From NCBI RefSeq assembly GCF_900184685.1, contig NZ_FXXL01000007.1:1798001-1862000 (forward strand): 64,000 nt of DNA, written 5' to 3'. How positions within the stretch are numbered: the stretch's first letter is position 1; each line of letters opens with the position of its first letter. Made by a program: the position numbers and the translations under genes. The DNA is from Butyricimonas sp. Marseille-P3923 (lineage in GTDB: Bacteria; Bacteroidota; Bacteroidia; Bacteroidales; Marinifilaceae). Under the pieces are notes generated by a model that was not told where the DNA came from, searched no databases, and saw only the letters and a list, made by a program, of their open reading frames with translations. Of this stretch, positions 9,914-19,097 are shown one piece after another.

Positions 9914-10780
9914 TTAATAGTTTCCTTGTACAACATCATCTATCGCCGTGTTTACAAGCTCCCGAAGCCTATCGATATCTATTCCCCACGACTCGTCAAG
10001 ATAAGTTCTCACCATATCCAGCTTTTTCAGGATATTACTTTTCCCCGTTTCGTTCGAGATTTTCCCCAACAAGGCTTCCCACGATTCAGCCGTGTTTGTC
10101 ACGTACTCCGCTACCACTTCCGCGAAATCCTCCCCCGGTTCCGCCATCGCGTAAGGTGTCACAAATCCCAGAGAACGGGCTTGTTCCACGCTATTCCCCG
10201 TCCATGTTGCAGAATAAGAATTCGGTGTAATCTGTTTAAATGCCAGATTATATTCCTTTTTCTGATTCAATATATGCGTAAACTCGTGGTGTAACACCCG
10301 GATGTAATGCATGACATTATCCCAATTTTTAGGATCATACTCCTCCAACTCATACAATACCACCTTTTTACCACCCTCGGCGGTACCTTGCGTCTTGGTA
10401 CCGTCTTCATTCCAACCCGCACTTCCCAATAACAATATCTGCTTCGGAAAAATCGGGTTCATCACTTCCATCCCGCAAAGCTCCAGATAGGTATCAATCC
10501 ACCCGTGCTTCACCATCCGCAAGAAAGGAACAATCGTGTCTATCTGCGCCGGTATCAAGTTCTTATTGGCTTCTGTTTCGATATCTTTCCAACGATAAAG
10601 AACCTCTATATTGTGCGGCTTCACGTAATTTTCAAAAATCCACGTGTCAACTTCGTTCCAGACAGGATCCTTTATATCGTAGATCGAGTCGTCGAACTTG
10701 GCATTTTCACTACATCCCGTCCATAATGCTTGGAAGGAAATCAATATAATAATGCTAAATAAAACTTTTTTCATAATCAT
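9914..10780 (-). CDS. putative zinc metallopeptidase lipoprotein (copy 2)
   Basis: A 288-residue lipoprotein. The signal ends ALWTGC, and a HExxH zinc motif lies in VLHHEFTHILNQ with a downstream EDFAEVVAEYV segment, in the same arrangement as the 2646-3536 paralogue (Peptidase_Mx1-like). The domain order is the same: an acidic linker, a VDTWIFENYVKPHNIEVLYRW-type N-terminal part, then a KQILLLGSAGW strand just before the catalytic helix. It sits 12 bp after susD copy 2 and 10 bp before DUF4302 copy 2. It is probably anchored on the cell surface, where it would process the ligand before import. Substrate unknown. Confidence 0.8.
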   Translation of the reverse strand: MIMKKVLFSIIILISFQALWTGCSENAKFDDSIYDIKDPVWNEVDTWIFENYVKPHNIEVLYRWKDIETEANKNLIPAQIDTIVPFLRMVKHGWIDTYLELCGMEVMNPIFPKQILLLGSAGWNEDGTKTQGTAEGGKKVVLYELEEYDPKNWDNVMHYIRVLHHEFTHILNQKKEYNLAFKQITPNSYSATWTGNSVEQARSLGFVTPYAMAEPGEDFAEVVAEYVTNTAESWEALLGKISNETGKSNILKKLDMVRTYLDESWGIDIDRLRELVNTAIDDVVQGNY

Positions 10781-10792
10781 CCGATTTATCCA

Positions 10793-12307
10793 TTAACGGG
10801 GATTCGGTTCCATCCCATAACTTACCGCTGTTACCGGAACCTGCAACAATCGCCGGGGATCGTCCTTGGTCAGAATATACTTATTCTGTGTTCCGTATTC
10901 CTTGTGTGTCACTTCTATATTGAAGCGTTTGACATCAAACCAACGCATACCTTCCGAGCAAAACTCTCTCCGCTTCAGATCGGTGATATATTTCAACACC
11001 AGCATCTGGTCTGCATCTATCTGATCTTTATACCATGGTTCCAATTCCACGCCATTCTTCTGTTCCCCGTAAAAACGTTTGATTTTTTCCAACGTCACGG
11101 TATGAGAAGTCGGGTTATAACTGGTAATGCGCGTACTCAGAAACAGGTTAATATCCGCCAGAGCCTTGTCATAATCCTTTGTCATCGTGTAGGCTTCCGC
11201 CCGGTTCAACGCCAATTCTTCCATCGAGAAAGCCACGCAAAAAACATAGGGACGCCCTGTTGTCGATCCGGGATACGTGTTCTTGAAATACTCGTATGAT
11301 TTGTACAAAACGTAAGTCGGCGCCGCGCCGAAAATCGGATAGATCAATTTCCCGCCGCATACCGGATCGTTATCCGGGAATATTTCGTTCTTCTTGCTCA
11401 ACGAAAGCCCGTAACGGGAGAAACTCTCCGCCCGCCACCAGATGGAAACCCCGTTGGTCAACAACAATATGGCAGGTTCCCCGTAATTCGTGTACAATTT
11501 CATGTACTCGATCACGTTCGAAGACACGGGCAAATAATTCTGCGTGTAATTTCTCAACAAATCTTTGTACCCGGTTCCTTCTCCCAAAACCTCCGTGCAA
11601 TACGCCTGTACCTTATCCCACGAATCACCGCGATACAGATAATAACGGGCTGCAAACGCCGCCCCGGCAGCCTTCGTGAAATGGTATTTGGCAACATCGT
11701 AAGCGTTGTCTCGCAACAGAGGCAAACCTTCCGTCAAGTCACGCTCGATAAACTCGTACACCTCTTTCACCGTGTTACGGGTATAAATCACGAGAGCCTC
11801 CTTTTCCGGTTTTTCCACGTAAGCCACGCCTAAATCACTTGCCATCGTCGCCGGGTTATAATGTTTCCCCCAGAAATTGACCAGCATGAAATGAGCGTAT
11901 GCCCTCGCGACGAGCGCTTCTCCCCTGTACGGTTGAAGTTCCGGGGTATTTCCAAGGTTATCAATAGCTTCCAGCGCGTGATTCGCCGCAGCAATGGCAC
12001 GATAACAAGCATCCCAGTATTTCGTGGGCGAATCATAATCGTTGGTCGTGTTTTCCTCCCATTTATAAGCCTCTTCCTGCATCTGCGGATACACGGAAAC
12101 CTGCCACGTACCCTTATCGTCAGCGTTATCACTCATCCACTCGCCTTGCAGCATATAATGTCCCTCCGGGTATGCCGAAACCAACAAGGCCTTGATCGAC
12201 TCAACGTCCTTCAACTCGGTACGGTCATCGGGCACCTCACTCAAAAATGACTCACAGCCGATAAAAAGAGTCGAAAACAATAATACAATAAAAATATACG
12301 ATCTCAT
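10793..12307 (-). CDS. SusD/RagB-family nutrient-binding lipoprotein (copy 2)
   Basis: A 504-residue lipoprotein with a signal ending LFIGC and the typical ESFLSEVPDDRTE start. The C-terminal family signature is DLKRREFCSEGMRWFDVKRF. It aligns along its whole length with the SusD copy at 3553-5088 (shared YPEGHYMLQGEWMSDNADDKG versus YPRASYFVICEMMSDNVADRG region), confirming a tandem duplication. The predicted role is substrate capture as the lid of the SusC transporter encoded 17 bp upstream. Confidence 0.93.
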   Translation of the reverse strand: MRSYIFIVLLFSTLFIGCESFLSEVPDDRTELKDVESIKALLVSAYPEGHYMLQGEWMSDNADDKGTWQVSVYPQMQEEAYKWEENTTNDYDSPTKYWDACYRAIAAANHALEAIDNLGNTPELQPYRGEALVARAYAHFMLVNFWGKHYNPATMASDLGVAYVEKPEKEALVIYTRNTVKEVYEFIERDLTEGLPLLRDNAYDVAKYHFTKAAGAAFAARYYLYRGDSWDKVQAYCTEVLGEGTGYKDLLRNYTQNYLPVSSNVIEYMKLYTNYGEPAILLLTNGVSIWWRAESFSRYGLSLSKKNEIFPDNDPVCGGKLIYPIFGAAPTYVLYKSYEYFKNTYPGSTTGRPYVFCVAFSMEELALNRAEAYTMTKDYDKALADINLFLSTRITSYNPTSHTVTLEKIKRFYGEQKNGVELEPWYKDQIDADQMLVLKYITDLKRREFCSEGMRWFDVKRFNIEVTHKEYGTQNKYILTKDDPRRLLQVPVTAVSYGMEPNPR

Positions 12308-12324
12308 AAATATCTCGTTATTAA

Positions 12325-15300
12325 TTAAAACCCTAGTTTCACAGCCAAAGTAAATTGCCTTGGTACAGGTAAAGCGACACCGCCGGAACGAGCAAACTCG
12401 GGATCCTGACCTTTCAATTTTTTATCGGCATATAGAATACACAAATTCGACGCTGAAACCCTGAAGGAAAGATTCTCGATTTTCCATCCTTTTATCCAAT
12501 CCTTGGGTATATCATAACTAAGCGTGACCTCTTTCAAGCGGATAAAATCGCCTTTTGCCACACGTTCCGTGCTATAATTATAGGCATTATAAGCTAACTC
12601 CAATTCAGGACTATTCTTGTATTGACGATGAGAAATTATAGCCGGTATCTTTGTATATTTTTCGTCTCCGGCAGCCATCCAACGATCGGCAAACTCGTTC
12701 GGGATAGCTTCATTATCATAGTAACGATATTTAAAAACAGGATCCAGCCAAATCTTACTCCCGAACTGGTAAGTAAAAAACACGGCTAAACGGAAATCTC
12801 CATACTTGAATGAATTATCGAAACCTCCCGTGAACTTCGGATCCGCTGACCCCATGTATTTCAAGAAATCGGTCTTCTGAACTTCTTGCAGGTTCAAATC
12901 CGACACCGTAACTTCATGATCCTGATTCAAATAAGTCGGCAATCCCTGACTATTCAAACCTTTAAACGGGATAGCGTACACACCCCTGACAGGCTTTCCC
13001 TCCATGGGCGCCCCACTCGGTGATATCAATTGCATCACTTGTGAATTGGAAGCCAGATTCGTGATTTCATTTCTATTGTAAGCAAATGTCAGATTGGTTG
13101 TCCACGAGAATTTCGGTCGGATCATATTTTTAGTATTAATCGTCAACTCCACCCCATTGGACTTCATATCCGCGTAATTGGCATATTTTAACGACTCCCC
13201 GCCAATACCCATCGTGCGCAGGATACCGATCAGATCGAACCCGTTACGGAAATAAACGTCCGTACTCACGCTCACCCGGTTATTCCAAAGACCGAGGTCT
13301 GCCCCCAGATTCAACTCGTATTGTTTCTCCCAAGTCAATTCCGAATTTTCCAAAGAGTGAATCACGATCTGATTTTCCTTCTCTGCCTGCGTGGGACGGA
13401 AAGAAACATCCCCCATGAACACGGCCTTCGCGTTCGTCGCCGGTCCCATACTTGCCGTCAGACCATACGTGGCACGCAACGTCAGCAAAGAGATATTATC
13501 TATATCCTGCATAAAAGACTCTTCCTTCACGTTCCAAGCCCCACTGACATTCCACGTGGGCAACCACCGGGAAGAAGTAGCCTGTCCCATTCTATTCGAA
13601 CCGTCATAACGCCCGGTTAGGTTTAACGTATACTTTCCCGCCCATGAAAAACTTCCGGTTAAAAACATGGCAACAAAACGATCATACGCGTTCTCCAACC
13701 CGAAATACTGATCGTTCCGCTCCAGAATTTGTTTGATAATCCGGTAATCTATAAAAGGAACATTTCCCCGGTCATACTGGATACCGAAACCTTTAGAGTA
13801 CGTTTCCCGACGATTGGTACTCCGCATTTCCATTCCCGCCATCACATTATACATGTGCCTCTCCGCAATCATTCCCGAATAATTGGTCGTCGCCCGAAAA
13901 TAATAATTTAACAACCGGTTGTCCGTCCGGTTATAAAATCCCCCCTGCGGCAACACGGAGATAGCCGGCAACCCGGGAGTACTCGGATCATTATACAGGA
14001 AATTGTTACTACCGCGCACCGTTGCGTCATAATCAGCGCGATAACATTCCGCCAGATTGGAGCCTTCTTTAATTTTATGCTCCCGCGTGGACTTCACGAA
14101 CCGTACTGCACCCAGTAACTTGATATCCCACCCGTCCAGCGGGCGAATTTCAAATTCGGCTTGAAATTTCGAATCCAGCATATCAATATCCAGATAATTC
14201 AACTTCAACTCCTGTATAATATTAAACGGGGCGTAATTCATCACGTAATATTCCGGGTCCCCGTTCTCGTCATAAGGACGCATCGTGCGACTCGTATTCA
14301 GCGCGAAACTAAACGGGTTCAAGTCAAAATTACGCGATATCGAACCGTTCACCGGATCGGTTTCACGTCCTATCGTACCCGGAGCCCTTTGTTTACGATA
14401 AGAGTGACTTGTCAGGAAATTGAATTTCAAATATTTATTTATATCAAAGGATGAATTCATATTGGCCGTGTAACGGGAAACGTTATCCCCGATCGTCCAT
14501 CCCGGATCGTTGAAAAAACTCAAAGAAGCGAAAAAACTGCTTCTCTCCGATCCCACGGAAAAACTAACCGAATGACTCTGTTGTATGGAATTTTTGAACA
14601 ATATCCCGAACCAATCCGTGTTCACCTTTTCATATTTCGACAAATAACGCATTCTATCCTCAGGCGTATTCTGTAACTCAAACCCGACCTGCGGGTCATA
14701 ATTATCCAAAGCATCGTACATCTTACGATACACACCTCCTTTAGCCGCACGGGAAACGTCCGCGTAATTCAACCAGCCTTTTTCTTCCAAATCCCGGTAA
14801 AACATCATCTGCTGCTGGGAATTCATGATATTATATTCTTGGTACATCGGTTTCACCCGCATCGTGAACTCCCCGGAATAACTCACCCGCATCGAACCTT
14901 TACTTCCCCGTTTCGTCGTGATCACGACAACCCCGTTCATGGCACGAGCCCCGTAAAGAGCCGTCGCGGAAGCATCTTTCAAAATCTGTATATTCTCGAT
15001 ATCATCCGAGTTCACCCCCGCGACCGACGAACTGATCAACGTGGCAGCATCTCCCGAAGCCAAGTCATCAGCCGAAACGTCCACGACATCTTCCAGCACG
15101 ATACCGTCCACCACCCACAGCGGCTTCTGGTCGCCGTAAATGGACGACGCCCCGCGTACCCTCATCTTCGGTGCCGCACCAAAAGAACCCGACACGTTCT
15201 GAATCTGTACCCCGGAAGATTTTCCCTGTAACATACGTCCCACGTCATTGGAACCCGCCACCGCCAAATCGGCTGCTTTCACGATGTCGGCAGACCCCGT

Positions 15301-15978
15301 GAACAGCCGACGGTCAATCTTCTGGTACCCGGTAACTACCACCTCGTCCACCTGCAAGGATTTGTCCTTCATGACAATCGATAAACTCTTTTGTCCCGTG
15401 TAAGGAATCTCCTGTGTTTCCATTCCCACGAATGAAAATTGTAAAATCATGCCGGACACCCGGTCAGCCTCGAACTTGAAATTACCGTCAATATCCGTGG
15501 CGGCACCGGTTCCCGTACCCTTCACAACGACAGCGACACCCGGAAGTACTTCACCATGTTCATCCTTCACCGTCCCCGTGATCGTGACTTTTTTCGGGGG
15601 TTCTTGCTTGGCGACCTCTTTTTTCTTGATCACCACGTTATTCCCGTTCACCGTGTAGGTCAGGTTGGTTGCCTTCAAACATGAATCCAACACCTGCAAG
15701 GCCGGACGATTCTTCACGTCCACGTTCAAGTTCACGACAGTCTTCACATCCTGTGCCCCGTACATGAACACGTAAACAGTCTGCTTCTGGATTTCCCAGA
15801 TCACCTGCTCAAGATTCACTTTCGTCATCTTGAGCGTTACATTTTTATTTTGTGCCAGAACAGGATGCGTGACCAGAATCCCCCCCAACAACAAAATAAA
15901 CAACTTACCTCTCGCTTTCGAACTTTCTTTTAGTAATTTTTTCGTAAACAAAGAGATACCTCCTTCGTTTTTTTTCAT
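12325..15978 (-). CDS. SusC/RagA TonB-linked outer-membrane transporter with STN signalling domain (copy 2)
   Basis: A 1217-residue transporter. A signal peptide (about 1-42, ending VLAQ) is followed by an STN domain (about 48-115, NLEQVIWEIQKQTVYVFMYG), a carboxypeptidase-regulatory-like domain (about 130-210), a plug with QVDEVVVTGYQKIDRRLFTG, and a barrel ending KLGF. The STN domain is the part that contacts a FecR-type anti-sigma factor, and a fecR gene lies 79 bp upstream after a hairpin. This copy is therefore the likely sensor that activates the whole operon when ligand is bound. Long stretches of plug and barrel are nearly the same as in the 5103-8522 copy. Confidence 0.95.
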   Translation of the reverse strand: MKKNEGGISLFTKKLLKESSKARGKLFILLLGGILVTHPVLAQNKNVTLKMTKVNLEQVIWEIQKQTVYVFMYGAQDVKTVVNLNVDVKNRPALQVLDSCLKATNLTYTVNGNNVVIKKKEVAKQEPPKKVTITGTVKDEHGEVLPGVAVVVKGTGTGAATDIDGNFKFEADRVSGMILQFSFVGMETQEIPYTGQKSLSIVMKDKSLQVDEVVVTGYQKIDRRLFTGSADIVKAADLAVAGSNDVGRMLQGKSSGVQIQNVSGSFGAAPKMRVRGASSIYGDQKPLWVVDGIVLEDVVDVSADDLASGDAATLISSSVAGVNSDDIENIQILKDASATALYGARAMNGVVVITTKRGSKGSMRVSYSGEFTMRVKPMYQEYNIMNSQQQMMFYRDLEEKGWLNYADVSRAAKGGVYRKMYDALDNYDPQVGFELQNTPEDRMRYLSKYEKVNTDWFGILFKNSIQQSHSVSFSVGSERSSFFASLSFFNDPGWTIGDNVSRYTANMNSSFDINKYLKFNFLTSHSYRKQRAPGTIGRETDPVNGSISRNFDLNPFSFALNTSRTMRPYDENGDPEYYVMNYAPFNIIQELKLNYLDIDMLDSKFQAEFEIRPLDGWDIKLLGAVRFVKSTREHKIKEGSNLAECYRADYDATVRGSNNFLYNDPSTPGLPAISVLPQGGFYNRTDNRLLNYYFRATTNYSGMIAERHMYNVMAGMEMRSTNRRETYSKGFGIQYDRGNVPFIDYRIIKQILERNDQYFGLENAYDRFVAMFLTGSFSWAGKYTLNLTGRYDGSNRMGQATSSRWLPTWNVSGAWNVKEESFMQDIDNISLLTLRATYGLTASMGPATNAKAVFMGDVSFRPTQAEKENQIVIHSLENSELTWEKQYELNLGADLGLWNNRVSVSTDVYFRNGFDLIGILRTMGIGGESLKYANYADMKSNGVELTINTKNMIRPKFSWTTNLTFAYNRNEITNLASNSQVMQLISPSGAPMEGKPVRGVYAIPFKGLNSQGLPTYLNQDHEVTVSDLNLQEVQKTDFLKYMGSADPKFTGGFDNSFKYGDFRLAVFFTYQFGSKIWLDPVFKYRYYDNEAIPNEFADRWMAAGDEKYTKIPAIISHRQYKNSPELELAYNAYNYSTERVAKGDFIRLKEVTLSYDIPKDWIKGWKIENLSFRVSASNLCILYADKKLKGQDPEFARSGGVALPVPRQFTLAVKLGF

Positions 15979-16027
15979 ACATTTGTAAGATTAAAGTTCA
16001 ACATACTTTAATTAATTGTAACAAACA

Positions 16028-16059
16028 AACACGTGGCGAGCTCCAATTCCCCACGTGTT
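16028..16059 (-). terminator. hairpin between fecR and susC
   Basis: An inverted repeat with 9-bp arms (aacacgtgg / ccacgtgtt) lies directly at the stop codon of the FecR gene. On the minus strand it is followed by a T/G-rich run. It may terminate or attenuate sigma/FecR transcription before the susC-susD operon, so that the long operon needs its own sigma-dependent promoter. Confidence 0.5.
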
Positions 16060-17239
16060 ATTTTTTTATAGACACGTAAACCGTATTATTTTCCAACACA
16101 ACATTTACCAACTCCGTCCGTCTTAACATATCGAGGATGGGAGCGATATTCTCGTACCGGTTGATACATCCGCCCAATTCTACCCGCTTCGATTCTTCAT
16201 CCAAGAACTCGAACTTCACCCCGTACCAACGGGCTAAATTACGGGCAACCCGTTCCATTGACGTATCTTTGAACTTGATTTCCGCATGATGCCAAGCCGT
16301 GTAAAGGCTCACGTCCACCTCACGCGTGTTCAACAAACCGGAAACCCGTTCGTACACGACCTGTTCCCCGGGTACAATCTCGTGCTCGTGTTCACCGCTT
16401 TTCACGGCAACCCGCCCTTTCACCAACGTGGTTTCAAAAGAATTTTCGTCATCATACGCCCGCAAATTAAATTCCGTACCTAACACTCTCACGTCCATCC
16501 CTTTCGTTTTCACGATAAAAGGATGCAAAGAATCCTTTGCCACGCAGAAATAACCTTCTCCCTCAAATTCAACCACCCGTTCGCCATGGAACCTGACCGG
16601 ATAACGCAATTTACTCTCCGCGTTCAAGAACACCCGGGTACCGTCCGCCAGAATCATCATATATTCCATCCCGTTCAACGTATGCATTTCATTGTACACG
16701 ACTATGGTATCCTCCCCTTCATTGCTCCGCGAGTAGTCCAAATGATTGGATTCCTTGTATATGGTTACACCCCCGCTCTCGTCAATAGCTTGATTCCCGT
16801 TCTTATCAATCTTCACGATACGCCCGTCCCCCAATACCAAATGTGCCTCTTTGCTCACGTTTATCTCCTGCCGCGCTATCACCTCTTTCTTTTGTACTGA
16901 AGGCTGAAGTACATACGCCAGTGTTATAACCAACAATATCCCGGCAGCTACCGCAGCATAACTCATGTATACCCGCGACCGACGACGCCTTTCCTCCATC
17001 CTCTTCCTGTCAACCCGTTTCTCCATCAAGTACCACGCGGACTTCACGTCAGCTTCCGCCATACGCTCCAATTTCCGCCCGACAAATCCCTCCTCCGCGA
17101 AACGCCGGAAAAGAGCCTCGTTCTCTTCGGATGCAGCTCGCCACTCCTTCAGCAACAAGTCCTCCTCTTCGGTAGGCACATTTGCCAAGTGAGCCGCGAT
17201 AGCTTTTATAATTTTTCTTTTTTGTTCTTCAGTTTCCAT
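16058..17239 (-). CDS. FecR-family anti-sigma factor
   Basis: A 393-residue inner-membrane protein. It has a cytoplasmic N-terminal helical region (about 1-80), one membrane segment (about 88-108, AAVAAGILLVITLAYV), a periplasmic FecR domain (about 170-270, containing LADGTRVFLNAESKLRYPV) and a C-terminal DUF4974-type domain (about 315-390). It would hold the ECF sigma factor inactive until the STN domain of the SusC transporter reports ligand binding. It lies about 98 bp after the sigma-factor gene in the same direction, and 79 bp before the STN-bearing susC, the usual Bacteroidota order. Confidence 0.93.
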   Translation of the reverse strand: METEEQKRKIIKAIAAHLANVPTEEEDLLLKEWRAASEENEALFRRFAEEGFVGRKLERMAEADVKSAWYLMEKRVDRKRMEERRRRSRVYMSYAAVAAGILLVITLAYVLQPSVQKKEVIARQEINVSKEAHLVLGDGRIVKIDKNGNQAIDESGGVTIYKESNHLDYSRSNEGEDTIVVYNEMHTLNGMEYMMILADGTRVFLNAESKLRYPVRFHGERVVEFEGEGYFCVAKDSLHPFIVKTKGMDVRVLGTEFNLRAYDDENSFETTLVKGRVAVKSGEHEHEIVPGEQVVYERVSGLLNTREVDVSLYTAWHHAEIKFKDTSMERVARNLARWYGVKFEFLDEESKRVELGGCINRYENIAPILDMLRRTELVNVVLENNTVYVSIKK

Positions 17240-17337
17240 TACTATAAATACAATTCTAGTTTTATATTCTCACTACAACTTCAATTGCATTTAGGGGTAA
17301 TGAAAATAGCGTTTTTTTTGAAAAAAAATTACACTTA

Positions 17338-17904
17338 TTATCTAAACAACTGATTTAAAAGGAAAAGAAAAAAGAATAAAAGGATGAATATATCTTTTAA
17401 CGCTTGTCGCAATTTCTGGTAGGCAATCTTTTTCAAGGTATGCAACGTACCGTCGGCAATTCCCATTTCCTCGGCAATCTCCGCATTCCGTTTTCCCGCC
17501 ATCGAACTCATGATAATGCGGCGCATTTGCGTCGGGAGCGCATTCACGGCCTTGTACAACAACAACAAAACCTCATTCTCGATCTCGTCCTCCTCGTAGG
17601 ACTCCGCTCCCGCTTGAAGCATCTCTTGTATATACCGTTCCTCCACCCGTGATTTTTTCAACAAATTGAAACAACGATTTCGTACCGATACATACAGGAA
17701 TCCCCGCACCTCCGATAAAGTAAAATACTCCTCCTTTGTTTCCCAGTATTTCAACAGCACATCCTGAGCCACGTCCCGACCGGCATCCGTATCCCGGATA
17801 TATTTCATGGCGAAAGAATAAAGCACCGGATAGTAATCTTCAAAAAATACCCGGAAAGCTTTTTTATCCCCCATTCTTATATCCGATACTATATCACCAG
17901 TCAT
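17338..17904 (-). CDS. ECF-type RNA polymerase sigma factor
   Basis: A 188-residue sigma-70 family protein of the extracytoplasmic type. It has region 2 (about 18-85, DAGRDVAQDVLLKYWE) and region 4 (about 115-170), with the helix-turn-helix NAEIAEEMGIADGTLHTLKK. It is the first gene of the sigma-FecR-SusC/SusD series and should direct transcription of that operon. The last 17 residues are almost entirely hydrophobic (FILLFFFLFLLNQLF). That is unusual for a soluble sigma factor and could tether it to the membrane near FecR. Confidence 0.93.
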   Translation of the reverse strand: MTGDIVSDIRMGDKKAFRVFFEDYYPVLYSFAMKYIRDTDAGRDVAQDVLLKYWETKEEYFTLSEVRGFLYVSVRNRCFNLLKKSRVEERYIQEMLQAGAESYEEDEIENEVLLLLYKAVNALPTQMRRIIMSSMAGKRNAEIAEEMGIADGTLHTLKKIAYQKLRQALKDIFILLFFFLFLLNQLFR

Positions 17905-17968
17905 AAATATATTATTATAATAATACAGAATACCACGAAACGAACCTCTTATCCTCGTTCATTTACAA

Positions 17969-17998
17969 CAAAAGTAATTAATATAAAAGAAAAAACAA
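17969..17998 (-). promoter_or_regulatory. probable promoter of the ECF sigma gene
   Basis: Read on the minus strand, TACTTTTG (17969-17976) fits the Bacteroidota -7 consensus TAnnTTTG. A TTG at 17996-17998 stands 19 bp upstream, the expected -33 spacing. The start codon lies 65 bp downstream. Confidence 0.45.
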
Positions 17999-18462
17999 TA
18001 ACAAAAAGAATTTCTACCTCTCAAAAATACCAAAGTTATTCCGAATACGACCACATGATATCCCCTCGATATTAATTTCCCCGACAAACCAATGGCCTGC
18101 CATCCGTGACTATCCCGAATTAAAATCCATCGTTAAAAACATTTACATGATAAAACAATGCTGTAAAGATAACACCTACCCACCCTCTTCTCCAACTGTT
18201 TTTCATAAATACCCGATGTATTTTCACAAACACCCCAAAAAACGACATGAACAGCACTCAGGCAATAATCCCCATAATCCTCCACTACAATTATCTATCT
18301 AAAAATAGTATAATTTCCTTTCTCTAACCTGTCACTCCCGCTTCAATCACGTCCCCGAACGTCTTTGATAAGGGAGTGAAACGAAAGTGATTCGTCTTTG
18401 ATAAGGGAATACATCGAATTCTCCACGGGTTCTCGTCGGAAATCAATTATATATCCCCAATA
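17977..18462. other. intergenic region without recognisable gene
   Basis: About 490 bp between the sigma-factor promoter and the end of the FAH-like gene. No coding frame with recognisable similarity was found. The only structure noted is a 16-bp direct repeat, cgtctttgataaggga, at 18360-18375 and 18393-18408, 33 bp apart. Confidence 0.5.
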
Positions 18463-19035
18463 TTACTTTATATGAAAATCCAACAAACAATCTTCACCCA
18501 AAAACATCTGAAGGCGATCGCCGATTTTCAATTCTTTTTGCCGGAAAGAATTTCCACAATAGACTAAATCACCTATTTTCAACATACAATATTCAGACAT
18601 ACCGGCAATCAATTTTTCCGGCAGTATAGGAAGGTCGTTCATCTTACCCCGGAAAACTTCCAACTCATTTACCCGAAAACTATACTCGACATCCCGCAAC
18701 CCCGAATCACACTTTTTTAACACGGATACCGCGGCAGCCCCATCAAAACCATAAGCCATGACAGCAGGCAACCCCATGCCCGACAATCTCCGCCCGAAAT
18801 CATCCGCATAGAATCGGACACCAACGCCGACCTCATCATAATAACGCCCGGCAAAACGCTCCGACACATGCTTACCAATCTTCCCCACCCGTAAAACGAC
18901 CTGTGGGACACAACTCAATTCCCCAGCAAACGCCGGAATATAGAAATCATCATTATTCCTTAACAAAGCGTTATCCCCGATAACGTCATAAGCCACTTCT
19001 CCCGAAGCATTATATTCCGCGCAAAGTAATTTCAT
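18463..19035 (-). CDS. fumarylacetoacetase-fold protein lacking metal ligands
   Basis: A 190-residue protein similar to the short FAH-family proteins of Bacteroidota. Family landmarks are RFAGRYYDEVGVGV (about 60-73), GLPAVMAYGFDGAA, LKIGDLVYCGN and the final LLDFHIK. The residues that bind the divalent metal in active members, an E-x-E pair and the Asp of the DFTARD motif, are replaced here by Val43, Gln45 and Arg74 (segments SCVPQVVLRV and GVRFYADD). The N-terminal strand that normally carries a GRNY-type motif is also altered. It is therefore probably catalytically inactive or altered. It is followed on the upstream side by a nitroreductase gene 62 bp away. Confidence 0.7.
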   Translation of the reverse strand: MKLLCAEYNASGEVAYDVIGDNALLRNNDDFYIPAFAGELSCVPQVVLRVGKIGKHVSERFAGRYYDEVGVGVRFYADDFGRRLSGMGLPAVMAYGFDGAAAVSVLKKCDSGLRDVEYSFRVNELEVFRGKMNDLPILPEKLIAGMSEYCMLKIGDLVYCGNSFRQKELKIGDRLQMFLGEDCLLDFHIK

Positions 19036-19097
19036 AACCGTGAATCCAAAGATTGAACCTCAAAAATGCTCAATCCCCCAATCTTAAATCATAAATC

